NCBI RefSeq assembly: GCF_036946495.1
Contig: NZ_JAQIIX010000002.1
Span: 3,968,001 to 4,032,000 of the forward strand
Direction of reading: 5' to 3'
DNA: 64,000 nt
Source: Mycolicibacterium neoaurum
GTDB lineage: Bacteria > Actinomycetota > Actinomycetes > Mycobacteriales > Mycobacteriaceae
The notes under the pieces were generated by a model, which worked only from the letters and a program-made list of their open reading frames with translations, did not search any database and was not told where the DNA came from. Positions within the stretch are counted from its first letter, which is position 1, and every line of letters starts with the position of its first letter. Positions 24,339 to 32,854 of the stretch are shown in pieces. The translations under genes and the position numbers were made by a program.

Positions 24339-25895
24339 ATGAACGTCGTGAGTTCCATGGTTGCTGCCGACGCACAGGCGGATCTTGCGGCACCCGCCGA
24401 CGTCGATGCGCGCACCTATCAGGTGCGCACCTACGGCTGCCAGATGAACGTGCACGATTCCGAACGGCTGTCCGGCCTGTTGGAGGCCGCCGGTTACACG
24501 CGCGCCGCCGAGGGAACCGATGCCGACATCGTCGTGTTCAACACCTGTGCGGTGCGCGAGAACGCCGACAACAAGCTCTACGGCAACCTCAGCCACCTGG
24601 CACCGCGCAAGGCGGCCGACCCGAACATGCAGATCGCTGTCGGCGGGTGTCTGGCCCAGAAGGACCGGGACACCGTGCTGAAGAAGGCGCCGTGGGTCGA
24701 TGTGGTGTTCGGCACCCACAACATCGGATCGCTACCGGTGTTGTTGGAGCGGGCGCGACACCAGCGTGTCGCCCAGGTCGAGATTGCCGAGGCCCTGCAG
24801 GAGTTCCCATCAGCGCTGCCGGCCGCACGTGAATCCGCTTATGCCGCTTGGGTTTCGATATCGGTCGGCTGTAACAACACGTGTACGTTCTGCATCGTGC
24901 CCGCGCTGCGCGGCAAGGAGGTCGACCGCCGCCCCGGCGAGATCCTGGCCGAGGTGCAGACCCTCGTCGACCAGGGTGTGCTCGAAGTCACGTTGTTGGG
25001 CCAGAACGTCAACGCATACGGCGTCTCTTACGCCGACCCGACGATCCCGCGTAATCGGGGTGCCTTCGCGGAGTTGTTGCGCGCCTGCGGAACCATCGAC
25101 GGACTTGAACGGGTGCGGTTCACCTCGCCGCATCCGGCCGAATTCACCGACGATGTGATCGAGGCGATGGCCGCCACCCCGAATATCTGTCCGACACTGC
25201 ACATGCCGTTGCAGTCCGGGTCCGACCGCATCCTCAAGGCGATGCGCCGGTCCTATCGAGCCGAGAAATTCCTCGGCATCATCGACCGGGTCCGGTCCGC
25301 CATACCGCATGCGGCCATCACCACCGACATCATCGTCGGGTTCCCCGGCGAGACCGAGGAGGATTTTCAGGCCACCCTCGATGTGGTGGCCCAGGCGAGA
25401 TTCGCCAGTGCCTTCACCTTCCAGTACTCCAAGCGGCCGGGCACCCCCGCCGCGACATTGCCCGACCAGTTGCCCAAAGAGGTTGTCAGCCAGCGGTATC
25501 AGCGGCTCATCGATCTGCAGGAACAGATCTCGTGGTCGGAGAACAAGGCCCAGGTCGGTCGCGAGGTCGAGTTGCTGGTCGCTGCGGGCGAGGGTCGCAA
25601 GGACGCCGCCACCGCACGGCTGTCCGGGCGTGCACGCGATGGCAGGCTGGTGCACTTCGACGCCGGCGGCGCCGATATCCGCCCCGGCGACATCGTCACC
25701 ACCACGGTGACCCGAGCCGCCCCACACTTCCTAATCGCCGACGGCCCGGTTCGCACCCATCGCCGCACCCGTGCCGGCGACGCGCATGCCGCCGGTCTGC
25801 GGCCGGTGACCGGGGTCGGCCTCGGCATGCCGGGCATCGGCGCGCCGGCGGCGGCCACCACCACCGATTGTTCGACGTCTGGATGCGCATTGTGA
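24339..25895 (+). CDS. miaB: tRNA-2-methylthio-N6-dimethylallyladenosine synthase MiaB
   Basis: A 518-residue radical-SAM methylthiotransferase that adds the methylthio group to i6A37 of tRNAs, acting after MiaA, which is also in this window. The N-terminal UPF0004 domain carries its cluster cysteines (YGCQMN, NTCAVRENA, GGCLAQ). The radical-SAM cluster CNNTCTFC has cysteines at about 178, 182 and 185. A TRAM domain follows at about 420-485. The start could be ATG 24339 or, less likely, GTG 24348 or ATG 24357. The extra C-terminal 50 residues contain a CGCAL-like end. The next gene overlaps its stop codon. Confidence 0.95.
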   Translation: MNVVSSMVAADAQADLAAPADVDARTYQVRTYGCQMNVHDSERLSGLLEAAGYTRAAEGTDADIVVFNTCAVRENADNKLYGNLSHLAPRKAADPNMQIAVGGCLAQKDRDTVLKKAPWVDVVFGTHNIGSLPVLLERARHQRVAQVEIAEALQEFPSALPAARESAYAAWVSISVGCNNTCTFCIVPALRGKEVDRRPGEILAEVQTLVDQGVLEVTLLGQNVNAYGVSYADPTIPRNRGAFAELLRACGTIDGLERVRFTSPHPAEFTDDVIEAMAATPNICPTLHMPLQSGSDRILKAMRRSYRAEKFLGIIDRVRSAIPHAAITTDIIVGFPGETEEDFQATLDVVAQARFASAFTFQYSKRPGTPAATLPDQLPKEVVSQRYQRLIDLQEQISWSENKAQVGREVELLVAAGEGRKDAATARLSGRARDGRLVHFDAGGADIRPGDIVTTTVTRAAPHFLIADGPVRTHRRTRAGDAHAAGLRPVTGVGLGMPGIGAPAAATTTDCSTSGCAL

Positions 25896-26455
25896 GTGAG
25901 AAGAACCCGCCGGAGTTCGAGGACTTCAAGGACGACCTGGAAGCGGCCGAACGTCGCGTCGCCGCAGAGATCGACCCCGGTGCCCGGGCGATGGTGGTGG
26001 CGGTCTGTGTCTTCGTGCTTCTCGGCACCTTCGTGCTGCCGCACACCGGATCGGCGCGCGGACTCGACATCCTGGTGGCCAGCGATGCCGCGCACGCCAC
26101 CGGTCTGTCGTTGCCCTCGCGCGTATTTGTCTGGTTGGCGCTGGTCTTCGGTGTCGGATTCTCGATCCTGGCGCTGCTGACCCGGCGCTGGACGCTGGCC
26201 TGGATCGCACTGGCCGGCACCACCGTCGCCTGTCCGGCGGGCATGCTCGCGGTGTGGTCCCGGCAGACCGCGGCCGGCGATCTGCCCGGACCGGGCATCG
26301 GCCTGATCATCGCCTGGATCGCGGTGCTGGTCCTGGCCTTCCACTGGGCACGGGTGGTGTGGACGCGTACCGCGGTGCATCTGAGTGCCGAGGAAGAGCG
26401 ACGCGCGGCGATCGCCGCCCAGCAGCGCAAGTCGCTGCTGGACGACGAGGGCTAA
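25892..26455 (+). CDS. Conserved mycobacterial transmembrane protein (Rv2732c-like)
   Basis: A 187-residue membrane protein with an acidic N-terminal tail (SEKNPPEFEDFKDDLEAAE), four hydrophobic helices and a charged C-terminus rich in Glu, Arg and Gln. The GTG start at 25892 overlaps the miaB stop (GTGA), which implies translational coupling. An ATG nine bases earlier is possible. M. tuberculosis has a comparable transmembrane gene next to miaB (Rv2732c). No enzymatic motif is visible and the function is unknown. It converges on the DUF349 gene with a 4-base overlap. Confidence 0.8.
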   Translation: MSEKNPPEFEDFKDDLEAAERRVAAEIDPGARAMVVAVCVFVLLGTFVLPHTGSARGLDILVASDAAHATGLSLPSRVFVWLALVFGVGFSILALLTRRWTLAWIALAGTTVACPAGMLAVWSRQTAAGDLPGPGIGLIIAWIAVLVLAFHWARVVWTRTAVHLSAEEERRAAIAAQQRKSLLDDEG

Positions 26456-27804
26456 CGCTTCTTGGTGACGGCCTCGGCGGCCGTACCTGCCCACTCGCGC
26501 CACTGCGCGGCACTGGCACGGGCCTTCTCGGCATCCTTTGTCTTGCCGGCCGCCTCGGCCTTCTCCGCCTGGCGCTCGAACTGCTCGGCCCGTTCCCGGA
26601 ACTGGTCGGCACGGGCCTTGGCCTCGGCATCGGTGTGATCGACGGTCTGCGCGTCGCGGACCTTCTTCTCCACCGCCCGCAACCGGCGCTCCAGGTCAGC
26701 CGATCGCTCGCGGGGCACCTTGCCGATGGCATCCCATTTGTCGCCGATCGTGCGCAGCGCGGACAGCGCGGCCTTGGGGTCGGAGATGTCGATGCGCTCG
26801 GCCTCGGCCAGCAGCTTTTCCTTTGCCTCGGCATTGGCGCCGAACTCGGCGTCCCGCTCGGCGTTCATGGCGTTGCGGGCGGCGAAGAAGGTGTCCTGGG
26901 CAGCCTTGAAACGGGCCCACAGTGCATCGTCGACATCCTTGGTCGCTCGCCCGGCAGCCTTCCACTGGGCGAGCAGTTCGCGGAAGGTCGCCGCGGTGCC
27001 CGCCCAGTCGGTGGAGTCACTGAGCTTCTCGGCCTTCTCGCACAAGGCCTCCTTGGCCTGCCGCGCACCGACCCGCTCGCGGTCCAGCTCGGCGAAGTGC
27101 GAGCCCCGGCGCCGGTTGAAGGTCTCGCGCGCCGCCGAGTACCGCTTCCACAGCGCATCATCGGTCTTGCGGTCCAGCCCGGTGATCGTGCGCCATTCGT
27201 CGAGGATGGCGCGGAGCCGGTCGCCGGCGGCCTTCCATTGGCCGGTGGCATTGGCGATCTCCTCGGCCTCGGCGGCCAAGGCTTCCTTGCGTGCGGTCTG
27301 GGCCGCGCGGTGCTCATCGCGGCGTGCGCGTTCCTCGGCGGCCGCCCCGTCGGCGTGCTCGAGAATGCTGTTCAAGCGGGCCTGCACCGAGTCGACATCA
27401 CCGAGGACCGCGGCCGTCGGCAGCGTCTCCAGCAGCGCCGTCGCGGCGGACTTGATCTTGCGGGCATCACCGCTTCCGGAGGCCAGCCGGGTTTCCAGCA
27501 GCACGACCTCGGTGTTGAGATCGTCGAAGCGGCGACCGAAATGGGCGTACGCCGCCTCGGCGTCACCGGCCTGCCAGGACCCGATGACGCGCTCACCGGC
27601 AGAGGTGATGAGCACGACCGTGCCATCGTCCTCGACACGGCCGAAGCGGTGCGGGTCCACCGACGGCGGCACGACCGGAGCGGCGGCGGCCGCCGGCCGG
27701 GGATGGGGTGCGGGCCGCGGTCCGGGCCGTGGGATCGGTTTCGGTGTGGGTTTGGGTGCCGACGTCTCGGCAGTCTCGCCCGGCCCTGAATCGCTGGTTG
27801 TCAT
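26452..27804 (-). CDS. DUF349 repeat protein (Rv2731-like)
   Basis: A 450-residue cytosolic protein. A Pro/Ala-rich N-terminal tail of about 45 residues is followed by a small beta region (RVEDDGTVVLITSAGERVIG) and then at least three DUF349 helical repeats, seen as WKAAGDRLRAILDEW, LLAQWKAAGRATKDVDDALW and DKWDAIGKVPRE. The C-terminal 80 residues form a charged, Ala/Glu/Lys-rich coiled coil. DUF349 proteins are proposed to bind RNA or ribosome-associated factors; the details are not established for this member. Positioned between miaB and miaA, as in M. tuberculosis. Confidence 0.83.
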   Translation of the reverse strand: MTTSDSGPGETAETSAPKPTPKPIPRPGPRPAPHPRPAAAAAPVVPPSVDPHRFGRVEDDGTVVLITSAGERVIGSWQAGDAEAAYAHFGRRFDDLNTEVVLLETRLASGSGDARKIKSAATALLETLPTAAVLGDVDSVQARLNSILEHADGAAAEERARRDEHRAAQTARKEALAAEAEEIANATGQWKAAGDRLRAILDEWRTITGLDRKTDDALWKRYSAARETFNRRRGSHFAELDRERVGARQAKEALCEKAEKLSDSTDWAGTAATFRELLAQWKAAGRATKDVDDALWARFKAAQDTFFAARNAMNAERDAEFGANAEAKEKLLAEAERIDISDPKAALSALRTIGDKWDAIGKVPRERSADLERRLRAVEKKVRDAQTVDHTDAEAKARADQFRERAEQFERQAEKAEAAGKTKDAEKARASAAQWREWAGTAAEAVTKKR

Positions 27805-27995
27805 CTCTTCCTCGCACTCCCGCGCGGTTCGACCCGCGCACCTGCCGCGCGACGCGGCGCCCGATGCTTCCGCACGTTATTCAAGCAGGTCGGTCCCGTC
27901 CGTGCGCACGGCTTCGCGATGCGTGCGCGATCTGCGGTTGCGATCCGAGCCGCTTTACCGGCAACCTCAGGACCCGAACCCTTCAGGAGGTCGGT

Positions 27996-28877
27996 TTGGA
28001 CAAGGCGGATATCGCCGCACTGCTGGCGCTCGGTGCCGCCCTGTTCATCGCCATCGGCGATGTCATCCACCAGCGCTCCGCCCATGAGGTGACCGACGAG
28101 GACGTCAGCCACCTCGCGCTGTTCCTGCGCCTGCTCCGCGACCGGGCCTGGTGGGTCGGCAGCCTGGTCTCCGCGGTCGGCTTCGGTCTGCAGGCGGCCG
28201 CGTTGGGTTTCGGATCGGTGCTGCTGGTGCAGGCGCTGCTGGTGACCTCGCTGCTGTTCGCGCTGCCGCTCAATGCGCGGGCCTATCGACGTCGGGTGAC
28301 TCGTTTCGAATGGACGTGGGCGGTGCTGCTGGCGATCTCGGTGGCGGTGATCGTCACCGTCGGCAATCCCACGGAAGGCCAGGCCCGGGCAGGCACACAG
28401 GCCTGGCTTGCCGTCGTTGCCGTGCTGGGCCCGGTGCTGGTGTTGTGTGTCGCCGGAGCGCGGCTCTGGTCGGGTAAGCCGATCGGCGCGATCCTGCTCG
28501 CGGTGGTGTCCGGCGCGCTGTGGGGGATTTTCGCGATCCTCACCAAGGCCGTGGTGGACCGGCTCGGCGACGGGTTCGCAGAGCTTCTGCGCACCCCGGA
28601 GCTGTACGCGTGGGCGCTGGTCGCCGTGGCGGGCACCGCCTATCAGCAAGCGGCCTTCCGGGCTGGTGCGATCACGGCGTCGCTACCGACGATGACGGTG
28701 ACCGAACCGGTCGTCGCGTCCGCACTCGGTGTCGTGGTGCTGGGGGAGACCTTGCGCCCCGGCGAGGCGGGGTGGATCACCCTGGTGGCTGCGGTGGTGG
28801 TGATGGTGCTGGCGACGACCGCGCTCGCGCGCGGCGAGGCGGGCTGGGCCGACGAGCAGGTTTCGCCCGCGCGCTAG
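27996..28877 (+). CDS. DMT-superfamily (EamA-like) membrane transporter
   Basis: A 293-residue integral membrane protein with about nine or ten hydrophobic helices in two similar halves. The C-terminal half contains the DMT-like segment TEPVVASALGVVVLGETLRPGE. The TTG at 27996 is chosen because a perfect AGGAGG lies five bases upstream; no ATG or GTG is better placed. It corresponds to the alanine/valine/leucine-rich membrane protein Rv2729c. The transported substrate is unknown. The next gene begins 9 bases after its stop, which suggests cotranscription with the miaA cluster. Confidence 0.83.
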   Translation: MDKADIAALLALGAALFIAIGDVIHQRSAHEVTDEDVSHLALFLRLLRDRAWWVGSLVSAVGFGLQAAALGFGSVLLVQALLVTSLLFALPLNARAYRRRVTRFEWTWAVLLAISVAVIVTVGNPTEGQARAGTQAWLAVVAVLGPVLVLCVAGARLWSGKPIGAILLAVVSGALWGIFAILTKAVVDRLGDGFAELLRTPELYAWALVAVAGTAYQQAAFRAGAITASLPTMTVTEPVVASALGVVVLGETLRPGEAGWITLVAAVVVMVLATTALARGEAGWADEQVSPAR

Positions 28878-28886
28878 CGTGAAGAC

Positions 28887-29552
28887 GTGTTGGCGGCCAT
28901 TGCACTGATCCCATCCGCGCCGATCCTGGTGCCGGAGTTGGCCGGAGCGGCGGCCGAGGAGGTGGCCGATCTGCGGGCGGCCGTACTGGCGGTCGCCGCG
29001 CAGCTGCCGTCACGCTGGGTCGCGGTGGCCACGGGCCAGGACTCTGCCGTCGTGGGCCCGCAGGCGGTTGGAACATTTGCCGGCTACGGCGCCGACATCG
29101 TCGTCACGCTGTCGCCGGAATCCGACGGCGCGGTGACCGATCTCCCGCTGGGCGCACTGATCACCGGCTGGGTGCGCGCCAACGCCGCGCCCGACGCCGT
29201 GGCCGAGGTGCACATCATCGGACCTGACACCGATACCCGATCCCTGCGTGCGGTCCTGGACGCCACCGATGACCCGATCGGTGTACTGGTGGTCGCCGAC
29301 GGCGCCAACACCCTGACCGCCACCGCGCCGGGCGGATTCGACCCCGATTCGGTGTCGGAGCAGAACCGGCTCGATGATGCGCTGGCCGCCGGCGACACCG
29401 CGAACCTGCCCGAGGTGGCCGTCGGCGCAGTGGGCCGCGACGCCTACCGGGCGGCGGCCGACCTGGTCGGCTCGGCACCGGTGGTGGCCAGCGAGTTCTA
29501 CCGCGGCGCCCCGTACGGCGTCGGGTACTTCGTCGGGACGTGGCGGCTGTGA
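28887..29552 (+). CDS. Class III extradiol dioxygenase-like domain protein (Rv2728c-like)
   Basis: A 221-residue protein resembling the LigB superfamily in fold pattern: a start like LAAIALIPSAPILVPELAG and a glycine-rich end EFYRGAPYGVGYFVGTWR. Histidines needed for iron in true dioxygenases are scarce, so catalytic activity is doubtful. The GTG start lies nine bases after the transporter stop. Its own stop overlaps the miaA GTG (GTGA). Constant location upstream of miaA in mycobacteria. The function is unknown. Confidence 0.75.
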   Translation: MLAAIALIPSAPILVPELAGAAAEEVADLRAAVLAVAAQLPSRWVAVATGQDSAVVGPQAVGTFAGYGADIVVTLSPESDGAVTDLPLGALITGWVRANAAPDAVAEVHIIGPDTDTRSLRAVLDATDDPIGVLVVADGANTLTATAPGGFDPDSVSEQNRLDDALAAGDTANLPEVAVGAVGRDAYRAAADLVGSAPVVASEFYRGAPYGVGYFVGTWRL

Positions 29553-30466
29553 CACCAGCGCTACGACCGGTCGCCGTGATCGGCCCGACCGGAACCGGGA
29601 AGTCCGCGCTCGCGCTGGCACTGGCCCACCAGTTGGGCGGTGAGATCGTCAACGCCGACGCCATGCAGCTCTACCGCGGTATGGACATCGGCACCGCGAA
29701 GCTGCCGCTCGAGCACCGCGAGGGCATCGTCCACCATCAGCTCGATGTTCTCGATGTCACCGAGAACGCCTCGGTCGCGCGGTATCAGCACAGTGCGGCC
29801 GCCGATATCGAGGCCATCCTGGCGCGCGGTGCGGTCCCGGTGATCGTGGGCGGGTCGATGCTCTACATCCAGTCGCTGCTCGACCAGTGGTCGTTTCCCG
29901 ATACCGACCCCGCGGTGCGGGCCAAGTGGGAGGCCAGACTGGCCGAGGACGGGGTGGCCGCGCTGCACGGTGAACTGGCGCGCGTCGATCCCGCCGCGGC
30001 GGCGGCGATCCTGGACACCGATGCCCGCCGCATCGTGCGGGCCCTGGAAGTCGTCGAGCTGACCGGCGAGCCGTTCGCGGCCTCCGCGCCACGGATCGGC
30101 AATCCGCGGTGGGGTACCCAGATCATCGGATTGGACTGGGAGACAGGCACACTCGATATCCGCCTGCGTGCGCGTACCGAGACCATGTTCGCCGACGGGC
30201 TGGTCGATGAGGTATCCGGCCTGATCGAGCGTGGCCTGCGCGACGGTGTCACCGCCGCCCGCGCCATCGGCTACGCCCAGGTGCTCGCTGCGTTGGATGC
30301 CGGCGACGATCCCGACTTCGTCGGGGCGCGCGAAGCCACCTTCGTGGGCACCCGCCGGTATGTGCGACGGCAGCGGTCGTGGTTCCGGCGCGACCATCGG
30401 GTCCGGTGGCTGGACGGTTCGCGCCCGGACCTGGCCGAGGCCGCGCTGAGTATCCTGGACAGGTGA
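29549..30466 (+). CDS. miaA: tRNA dimethylallyltransferase MiaA
   Basis: A 305-residue enzyme transferring a dimethylallyl group to A37 of UNN-reading tRNAs, the substrate later methylthiolated by MiaB. The P-loop GPTGTGKSAL is at the N-terminus, followed by the catalytic and tRNA segments NADAMQLYRGMDIGTAKLP and HHQLDVLDV. The end TFVGTRRYVRRQRSWFRRD contacts tRNA. The GTG at 29549 overlaps the preceding stop. An alternative GTG nine bases upstream would add three residues. The dapF start overlaps its stop, again GTGA, so three genes are translationally coupled in a row. Confidence 0.95.
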   Translation: MTPALRPVAVIGPTGTGKSALALALAHQLGGEIVNADAMQLYRGMDIGTAKLPLEHREGIVHHQLDVLDVTENASVARYQHSAAADIEAILARGAVPVIVGGSMLYIQSLLDQWSFPDTDPAVRAKWEARLAEDGVAALHGELARVDPAAAAAILDTDARRIVRALEVVELTGEPFAASAPRIGNPRWGTQIIGLDWETGTLDIRLRARTETMFADGLVDEVSGLIERGLRDGVTAARAIGYAQVLAALDAGDDPDFVGAREATFVGTRRYVRRQRSWFRRDHRVRWLDGSRPDLAEAALSILDR

Positions 30467-31329
30467 GACTCGGTATCCCCTTCGTCAAGGGACACGGAAC
30501 GCAGAACGATTTCGTCGTGCTGCCCGACCTGGATGCCGAACTTCCGCTGCACCCCGACTGGGTGGCCACCCTGTGCGACCGGCGTCGCGGCCTCGGCGCC
30601 GACGGGGTGCTGCGCGTGACGACCGCCGCCGCGGCCCAGGCGGCCGGGGTGTTCGCGGTGCTGCCCGAGGGTGTGGCCGGCGACGACTGGTACATGGATT
30701 ACCGCAACGCCGACGGTTCGATCGCCCAGATGTGCGGAAACGGGGTGCGAGTGTTCGCGCACTATCTGCGCACCTCCGGTCTGGAGGACCGGGACGAATT
30801 CGTGGTGGGCTCGTTGGCCGGGCCGCGTCCGGTCGTCGTGCGGGTCGATGAGGGCGAGAGCGCACGGGCCGAGGTCACCGTGGACATGGGCAAGGCGGTA
30901 CTGCTGGGTGCTGGTTCGGCCGTCGTCGGCGGGCAGAGCTTCACCGGGCTGGGTGTCGATGTCGGTAATCCGCACCTGGCGTGCGTCAGCGATCTCAGCG
31001 CCGCGCAGCTGGCCGCCCTCGACGTCGCCGCGCCGGTCTCGTTCGACACCAGCCAATTCCCTGAAGGTGTCAACATCGAGGTGCTCACCCGTCCCGAGTC
31101 GGGCGCGGTCAGCATGCGGGTCCACGAACGCGGGGTCGGCGAAACACGTTCCTGCGGAACGGGAACCGTTGCCGCGGCGTTGGCGGCGCTGGTGGACGGC
31201 GGGGCCGACACCGGTACCCTGCGGGTGCGTATCCCCGGCGGCGAGGTCACCGTCACCATCACCGAGGCCACCAGCTACCTGCACGGTCCGTCGGCCCTGG
31301 TGGCCCGCGGTGACTATGCGGGCGATTAA
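30463..31329 (+). CDS. dapF: Diaminopimelate epimerase
   Basis: A 288-residue PLP-independent epimerase converting LL- to meso-diaminopimelate for peptidoglycan and lysine. The two catalytic cysteines are in QMCGNGVR (Cys91) and SCGTGTVA (Cys231). The KGHGTQNDFVVL start is typical. An acidic insert after residue 65 (PEGVAGDDWYMDYRNADG) is normal for mycobacteria. The GTG at 30463 overlaps the miaA stop. With dapA at the left end of the window this is the second lysine-pathway gene, though the two are far apart. Confidence 0.96.
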   Translation: MRLGIPFVKGHGTQNDFVVLPDLDAELPLHPDWVATLCDRRRGLGADGVLRVTTAAAAQAAGVFAVLPEGVAGDDWYMDYRNADGSIAQMCGNGVRVFAHYLRTSGLEDRDEFVVGSLAGPRPVVVRVDEGESARAEVTVDMGKAVLLGAGSAVVGGQSFTGLGVDVGNPHLACVSDLSAAQLAALDVAAPVSFDTSQFPEGVNIEVLTRPESGAVSMRVHERGVGETRSCGTGTVAAALAALVDGGADTGTLRVRIPGGEVTVTITEATSYLHGPSALVARGDYAGD

Positions 31330-31374
31330 TCACATGCGTGCAGCCCGGGCGGCATGTCACCATCGAAAGCACAT

Positions 31375-32787
31375 ATGACTGAATTTTCTCCGAACAATCC
31401 TGTTCCCAGCACCGGTGAACTCGCCCTGGAAGACCGGGCGGCCCTACGCAGGGTCGCCGGACTGTCCACCGAGCTCGCCGACATCTCTGAAGTCGAGTAC
31501 CGCCAGCTCCGTCTGGAGCGCGTGGTCCTGGTAGGCGTGTGGACCGAAGGCAGTGCGGCCGATGTCGACGCGAGCATGGCCGAACTGGCCGCGCTCGCCG
31601 AGACGGCCGGCTCGGAGGTCCTCGAAGGCCTGGTGCAACGCCGCGACAAGCCCGACGCGTCGACCTATATCGGTTCCGGTAAGGCCATCGAGCTGAGGGA
31701 GATCGTCGAGGCCACCGGAGCGGACACCGTCATCTGTGACGGCGAGCTCAGCCCCGCCCAGCTCAACGCCCTGGAAAAGGCCGTCAAGGTCAAGGTGATC
31801 GACCGCACCGCGCTGATCCTGGACATTTTCGCCCAGCACGCGACCAGCCGGGAAGGTAAGGCGCAGGTCTCGCTGGCCCAGATGGAGTACATGCTGCCGC
31901 GGCTGCGCGGTTGGGGTGAATCGATGTCCCGGCAGGCCGGCGGGCGGGCCGGCGGTGCCGGTGGCGGCGTGGGTACCCGCGGCCCTGGTGAAACCAAGAT
32001 CGAGACCGACCGGCGCCGCATCCGCGAGCGGATGTCCAAACTCCGCCGCGAGATCAAGGATATGAAGAAGATCCGCGACACCCAGCGCGGCAGCCGACGG
32101 CGCAGCGATGCCGCCGCATTGGCGATCGTCGGCTACACCAACGCCGGCAAGTCCAGCCTGCTCAACGCGCTCACCGGCGCCGGTGTCCTGGTCGAGAATG
32201 CCCTGTTCGCCACGCTTGAGCCGACCACTCGCCGTGGGGAGTTCGAGGACGGTCGTGCGTTCGTGCTCACCGACACCGTCGGGTTCGTGCGACATCTGCC
32301 CACCCAACTGGTGGAGGCGTTCCGGTCCACTCTGGAAGAGGTGGCCGACGCGGAGTTGCTCATCCACGTCGTCGACGGCTCCGATGCCACCCCGCTGGCC
32401 CAGATTCAGGCGGTACGGACGGTGATCAACGATGTCGTCACCGAGTACGGCATCGCCCCGCCGCCGGAACTGTTGGTGGTGAACAAGATCGACGCCGCGG
32501 GCGATCTCGCGCTGGCCCAGCTGCGGCGCGCACTGCCCGATGCGGTGTTCGTCTCGGCGCACACCGGCGAGGGGCTGGCGCAGCTGCGGACCCGGATGGC
32601 GGATCTGGTCGAACCGACCGATGCCTTCGTCGACGTGACGTTGCCCTACGAACGCGGCGACCTGGTGGCCCGCGTCCACGCCGAGGGGCGCATCCAATCG
32701 ACCGAGCACACCGACAGGGGAACCAAAATCGCTGCCCGCGTCCCGGTTCCGCTCGCCGCAGCGCTCGGGGAGTTCAGTAACTGGTAG
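31375..32787 (+). CDS. hflX: GTPase HflX
   Basis: A 470-residue TRAFAC GTPase that binds 50S subunits and splits stalled ribosomes under stress. The N-terminal HflX domain is followed by the coiled segment with RGPGETKIETDRRRI. The G domain has G1 GYTNAGKSS, G3 DTVGFVRHLP, G4 NKID and G5-like SAHTGEG. ATG 31375 is preferred, and an in-frame ATG at 31354 would add seven residues. It follows dapF by 45 bases and ends at a strong hairpin facing the esterase gene. Confidence 0.94.
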   Translation: MTEFSPNNPVPSTGELALEDRAALRRVAGLSTELADISEVEYRQLRLERVVLVGVWTEGSAADVDASMAELAALAETAGSEVLEGLVQRRDKPDASTYIGSGKAIELREIVEATGADTVICDGELSPAQLNALEKAVKVKVIDRTALILDIFAQHATSREGKAQVSLAQMEYMLPRLRGWGESMSRQAGGRAGGAGGGVGTRGPGETKIETDRRRIRERMSKLRREIKDMKKIRDTQRGSRRRSDAAALAIVGYTNAGKSSLLNALTGAGVLVENALFATLEPTTRRGEFEDGRAFVLTDTVGFVRHLPTQLVEAFRSTLEEVADAELLIHVVDGSDATPLAQIQAVRTVINDVVTEYGIAPPPELLVVNKIDAAGDLALAQLRRALPDAVFVSAHTGEGLAQLRTRMADLVEPTDAFVDVTLPYERGDLVARVHAEGRIQSTEHTDRGTKIAARVPVPLAAALGEFSNW

Positions 32788-32793
32788 TCGACA

Positions 32794-32850
32794 CGGGCAG
32801 GCGCACCGTTCATCGGATCCCCCGAGATCCCGGCGATGGGCGCCTGCCCG
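32794..32850. terminator. Bidirectional terminator between hflX and the PE-PPE esterase gene
   Basis: CGGGCAGGCGC (32794-32804) pairs with GCGCCTGCCCG (32840-32850), and an inner CATCG/CGATG stem (32811-32815 with 32834-32838) extends it. It lies 7 bases after the hflX stop and 5 bases beyond the convergent gene's stop. Confidence 0.75.
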
Positions 32851-32854
32851 CGGG